A stretch of 19,589 nt of DNA from Actinomycetales bacterium (lineage in GTDB: Bacteria; Actinomycetota; Actinomycetes; S36-B12). The stretch lies in the NCBI GenBank assembly GCA_017849335.1, contig JAFIHP010000236.1, positions 1-19,589 of the forward strand, given 5' to 3'. Made by a program: the position numbers and the translations under genes. Positions within the stretch are counted from its first letter, which is position 1; every line of letters begins with the position of its first letter. The notes below the pieces were generated by a model, which was given only the letters and a program-made list of their open reading frames with translations, searched no databases and was not told where the DNA came from. Of the stretch, positions 17,961 to 19,589 are shown one piece after another.

Positions 17961-17966
17961 TAGGTT
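17961..17966 (+). promoter_or_regulatory. -10 box of the aldo/keto reductase gene, leaderless type
   Basis: TAGGTT, then 7 bases, then ATG 17974. Confidence 0.55.
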
Positions 17967-17973
17967 GCCGCGC

Positions 17974-18954
17974 ATGGAACAGCGTCCGCTCGGCCGGTGC
18001 GGCCTGTGGGTCGGCCGGCTCGCGCTGGGGACCGGCACCTGGACGCGCGGAACCGACGAGTACGAGGCGCGGGACCTGCTCGCGGCGTTCCTCGACGCGG
18101 GCGGGACCCTGGTCGACACCGCTGACGGGTACGCCGACGGCGGGGCCGAATCGCTGCTCGGCGAGCTCCTGGAGGAGTTCGAGGTCCGCGACCAGGTGGT
18201 CCTGTCGACCAAGGCCGGCGCGGTGCCCGGGACGCAGCGGCGCGTCGACACCTCGCGCGCGCATCTGCTCCGCAGCCTGGACACGTCGCTGCGCCGGTTG
18301 CGCACCGATGTCATCGACCTGTGGCACGTGAACGCGTGGGACCCGTGGACGCCGCTGGAGGAGACGCTCGCGGCGGTCGACTCCGCTGTCGCATCCGGCA
18401 AGGTCCGGTACGTCGGGGTCAGCAACTTCTCCGGCTGGCAGATGGCTCGCGCGGCCACGATGCAGCAGGCCATGGGCCGGACGCCGCTCGTGACGACGCA
18501 GGTGGAGTACTCGCTGCTGGAGCGGGGCATCGAGCGTGAGGTGGTGCCCGCGGCCCAGGCGGTCGGGATGGGCATCCTGGCGTGGTCGCCGCTGGGCCGT
18601 GGCGTGCTGACCGGCAAGTACCGGCACAGCATGCCCATCGACTCCCGCGGCGCGAACGCCGAGACGGCCGGCTGGGTGCAGCCGTATCTGGACGAGCGGG
18701 GTCGGCGCATCGTCGACGCAGTCGCCACGGCCGCGGAGGGCCTGGGCGCGTCGCCGACGGAAGTCGCGCTGGCCTGGCTGCGCGACCGGCCGGGCGTCGT
18801 CTCGTCCGTCGTCGGTGCCCGCACTGCCCAGCAGCTGGCCGCAGCGCTCGCCGCGGACGAGCTGGAGCTGCCTGACGCGATCACGATCGCCCTCGACGAC
18901 GTATCCGCTCCGATACTCGGCTATCCCGAGTTCGGCTGGGCGCAGCGACGGTAG
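17974..18954 (+). CDS. aldo/keto reductase
   Basis: A 326-residue NADPH-dependent (beta/alpha)8-barrel oxidoreductase. The full catalytic tetrad is visible: D48 and Y53 in LVDTADGYADG, K80 in LSTKAG, H118 in DLWHVNAWDP. The barrel's SNFSGWQ and the cofactor-pocket regions SPLGRGVLTGKY and VVGARTAQQL are also present. The substrate is not predictable; the DTADGYADG and SPLGRGVLTGKY pattern fits the YghZ/PLP-reductase-like or general stress-type AKRs of actinobacteria. ATG 17974 is preferred to upstream starts because homology begins there (EQRPLGRCGLWV) and the -10 box is correctly placed. The DUF5703 gene follows with 9 bases between. Confidence 0.92.
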   Translation: MEQRPLGRCGLWVGRLALGTGTWTRGTDEYEARDLLAAFLDAGGTLVDTADGYADGGAESLLGELLEEFEVRDQVVLSTKAGAVPGTQRRVDTSRAHLLRSLDTSLRRLRTDVIDLWHVNAWDPWTPLEETLAAVDSAVASGKVRYVGVSNFSGWQMARAATMQQAMGRTPLVTTQVEYSLLERGIEREVVPAAQAVGMGILAWSPLGRGVLTGKYRHSMPIDSRGANAETAGWVQPYLDERGRRIVDAVATAAEGLGASPTEVALAWLRDRPGVVSSVVGARTAQQLAAALAADELELPDAITIALDDVSAPILGYPEFGWAQRR

Positions 18955-18957
18955 AGT
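18952..18957 (+). promoter_or_regulatory. -10 box of the DUF5703 gene, overlapping the upstream stop codon
   Basis: TAGAGT, then 6 bases, then ATG 18964. Its TAG is the stop codon of the aldo/keto reductase gene. Confidence 0.5.
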
Positions 18958-18963
18958 TCGGCG

Positions 18964-19161
18964 ATGGAGCGGCGACCGGCGACCTGGGAGTTCCGGGAGG
19001 TGTCGCTGCCGCGAGGAACATCGCGCGAGGCCACCCGCCAGCTGCTCACCGGCGCCGCGGAGACCGACCACTGGGAGCTCGACCGGCTCCGGCTCTTCCC
19101 CGACGGACGCCGCATCGTCCGGCTTCGCCGACGCGTCTACCGCATGGCGCGCACCGCCTAG
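18964..19161 (+). CDS. DUF5703 family small basic protein
   Basis: A 65-residue protein matching the pattern of the actinobacterial DUF5703 family: TWEFREVSLPRGTSREATRQLLTGAAETDHWELDRLRLFPDGRRIVRLRRR in outline, with a WEF-type strand, an amphipathic helix, HWEL, and a strongly basic C-terminus. No function is known. The ATG at 18964 fits the family's N-terminus and sits 6 bases behind a -10 box. It follows the aldo/keto reductase gene and converges on the HNH gene 23 bases away. Confidence 0.85.
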   Translation: MERRPATWEFREVSLPRGTSREATRQLLTGAAETDHWELDRLRLFPDGRRIVRLRRRVYRMARTA

Positions 19162-19184
19162 CACCGCCCACGCCCGTTCCCGGC

Positions 19185-19589
19185 CTAGAAGGGTGGCGGG
19201 TCGTCCGGTGGTCGGGGCGGTCGCGAAGGCACGAGGTCTGGTGGTTCGTGTTGGTAGACGCGGCCCAGCGGTGATCGCCAGGTGCAGGACCCGTCCCTCG
19301 CGGAAGCGGTGATGTGCCAGTAGCCGGCGGTCTTCAGCTCGTGGTGGTGCTTGCACAAGGGTCCGAGGTTGCAGGTGTCGGTGTGGCCGCCGGTGTCGTA
19401 CGGGTGCGCGTGGTCGATCTCGCAGCGTTCGGCGGGCCGGGAGCAGCCCGGGAACCGGCAGTACTGGTCACGCAGCCGGATAACCAGCTTCTGCAGGTCC
19501 GCCGCGAGGTAGTGCCGGCGGCCCGCGTCGAGGATGCAGCCCGCGGAGTCCGTGACCAACCGGCGGATCGTCGCCGACTCGAGTGCCGC
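19185..19589 (-). CDS. DUF222/HNH endonuclease-type protein, C-terminal third (5' truncated by window edge)
   Basis: The frame is open from the right edge to TAG at 19187-19185 and encodes at least 134 residues. The HNH nuclease core is complete: YCRFPGCSRPAERCEIDHAHPYDTGGHTDTCNLGPLCKHHHELKT, described here by its key residues, Cys pair, IDH, Asn and the CKHHH helix. Upstream the DUF222-side end GCILDAGRRHYLAADLQKLVIRLRDQ is typical of 13E12-repeat proteins. After the core come GYWHIT, DGSCTWRSPLGR and a proline-rich tail, nearly the same as the partial gene at the left edge. Apparently active as far as visible; the start lies outside the window. Confidence 0.9.
   Translation of the reverse strand, partial: AALESATIRRLVTDSAGCILDAGRRHYLAADLQKLVIRLRDQYCRFPGCSRPAERCEIDHAHPYDTGGHTDTCNLGPLCKHHHELKTAGYWHITASARDGSCTWRSPLGRVYQHEPPDLVPSRPPRPPDDPPPF
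19329..19359 (-). repeat. right arm of a 31-base perfect inverted repeat in the HNH paralogues
   Basis: Reverse complement of bases 1-31. Similarity probably extends to the right beyond the part that can be compared, because the left copy is cut by the window edge. Confidence 0.8.

Overview
The window is a compact stretch of very high G+C chromosome from an actinobacterium. The mycothiol ligase MshC, two flavin reductases of the F420-dependent luciferase-like type, and a gene order resembling the Mycobacterium Rv2118c-Rv2136c / Streptomyces mshC-uppP neighbourhood all point that way. The Nocardioidaceae or a related Propionibacteriales family is my guess; nothing in the window proves it. About 98% is coding, the longest gap is 73 bases (17901-17973), and I saw no tRNA, rRNA, CRISPR array or insertion sequence. 

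Layout. The window opens with the last 53 codons of a DUF222/HNH endonuclease-type gene (2-163, +) and closes with the C-terminal third of a close paralogue in the opposite direction (19185-19589, -). Between them lie 19 complete housekeeping genes. Block 1 (174-3531): trmI, divergent from a recB-like nuclease and a methyltransferase, then a HAD phosphatase. Block 2 (3528-10575): metH (coupled to the HAD gene), divergent from a PAC2 protein and a first LLM flavin oxidoreductase, then pgi. Block 3 (10626-14968): 6-phosphogluconate dehydrogenase, mshC, and a tightly overlapped trio (PI3/4-kinase-like protein, DUF3090 zinc-knuckle protein, histidine-phosphatase-type phosphomutase). Block 4 (15014-19161): corA, uppP coupled to a second LLM oxidoreductase, an aldo/keto reductase and a small DUF5703 protein. 

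Themes. pgi and gnd are divergent neighbours in glucose-6-phosphate metabolism, and NADPH or F420H2 made from that pool could feed the reductases here. mshC makes the actinobacterial thiol. metH and trmI concern methyl transfer. corA and uppP are membrane functions next to the trio. The trio is the least understood part: a conserved actinobacterial three-gene set with no assigned role, and the best candidate for an undescribed system. 

Regulation. Ten of the thirteen genes that head a transcription unit have a TANNNT hexamer (TAG/TAC-rich) only 6-8 bases before the start codon, the signature of leaderless transcripts. Several of these promoters face each other so closely that their -35 regions must overlap. 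Only pgi and gnd have clear Shine-Dalgarno leaders. Inside operons, genes are joined by ATGA or TAGTG stop-start overlaps. No long leader or riboswitch fits anywhere.
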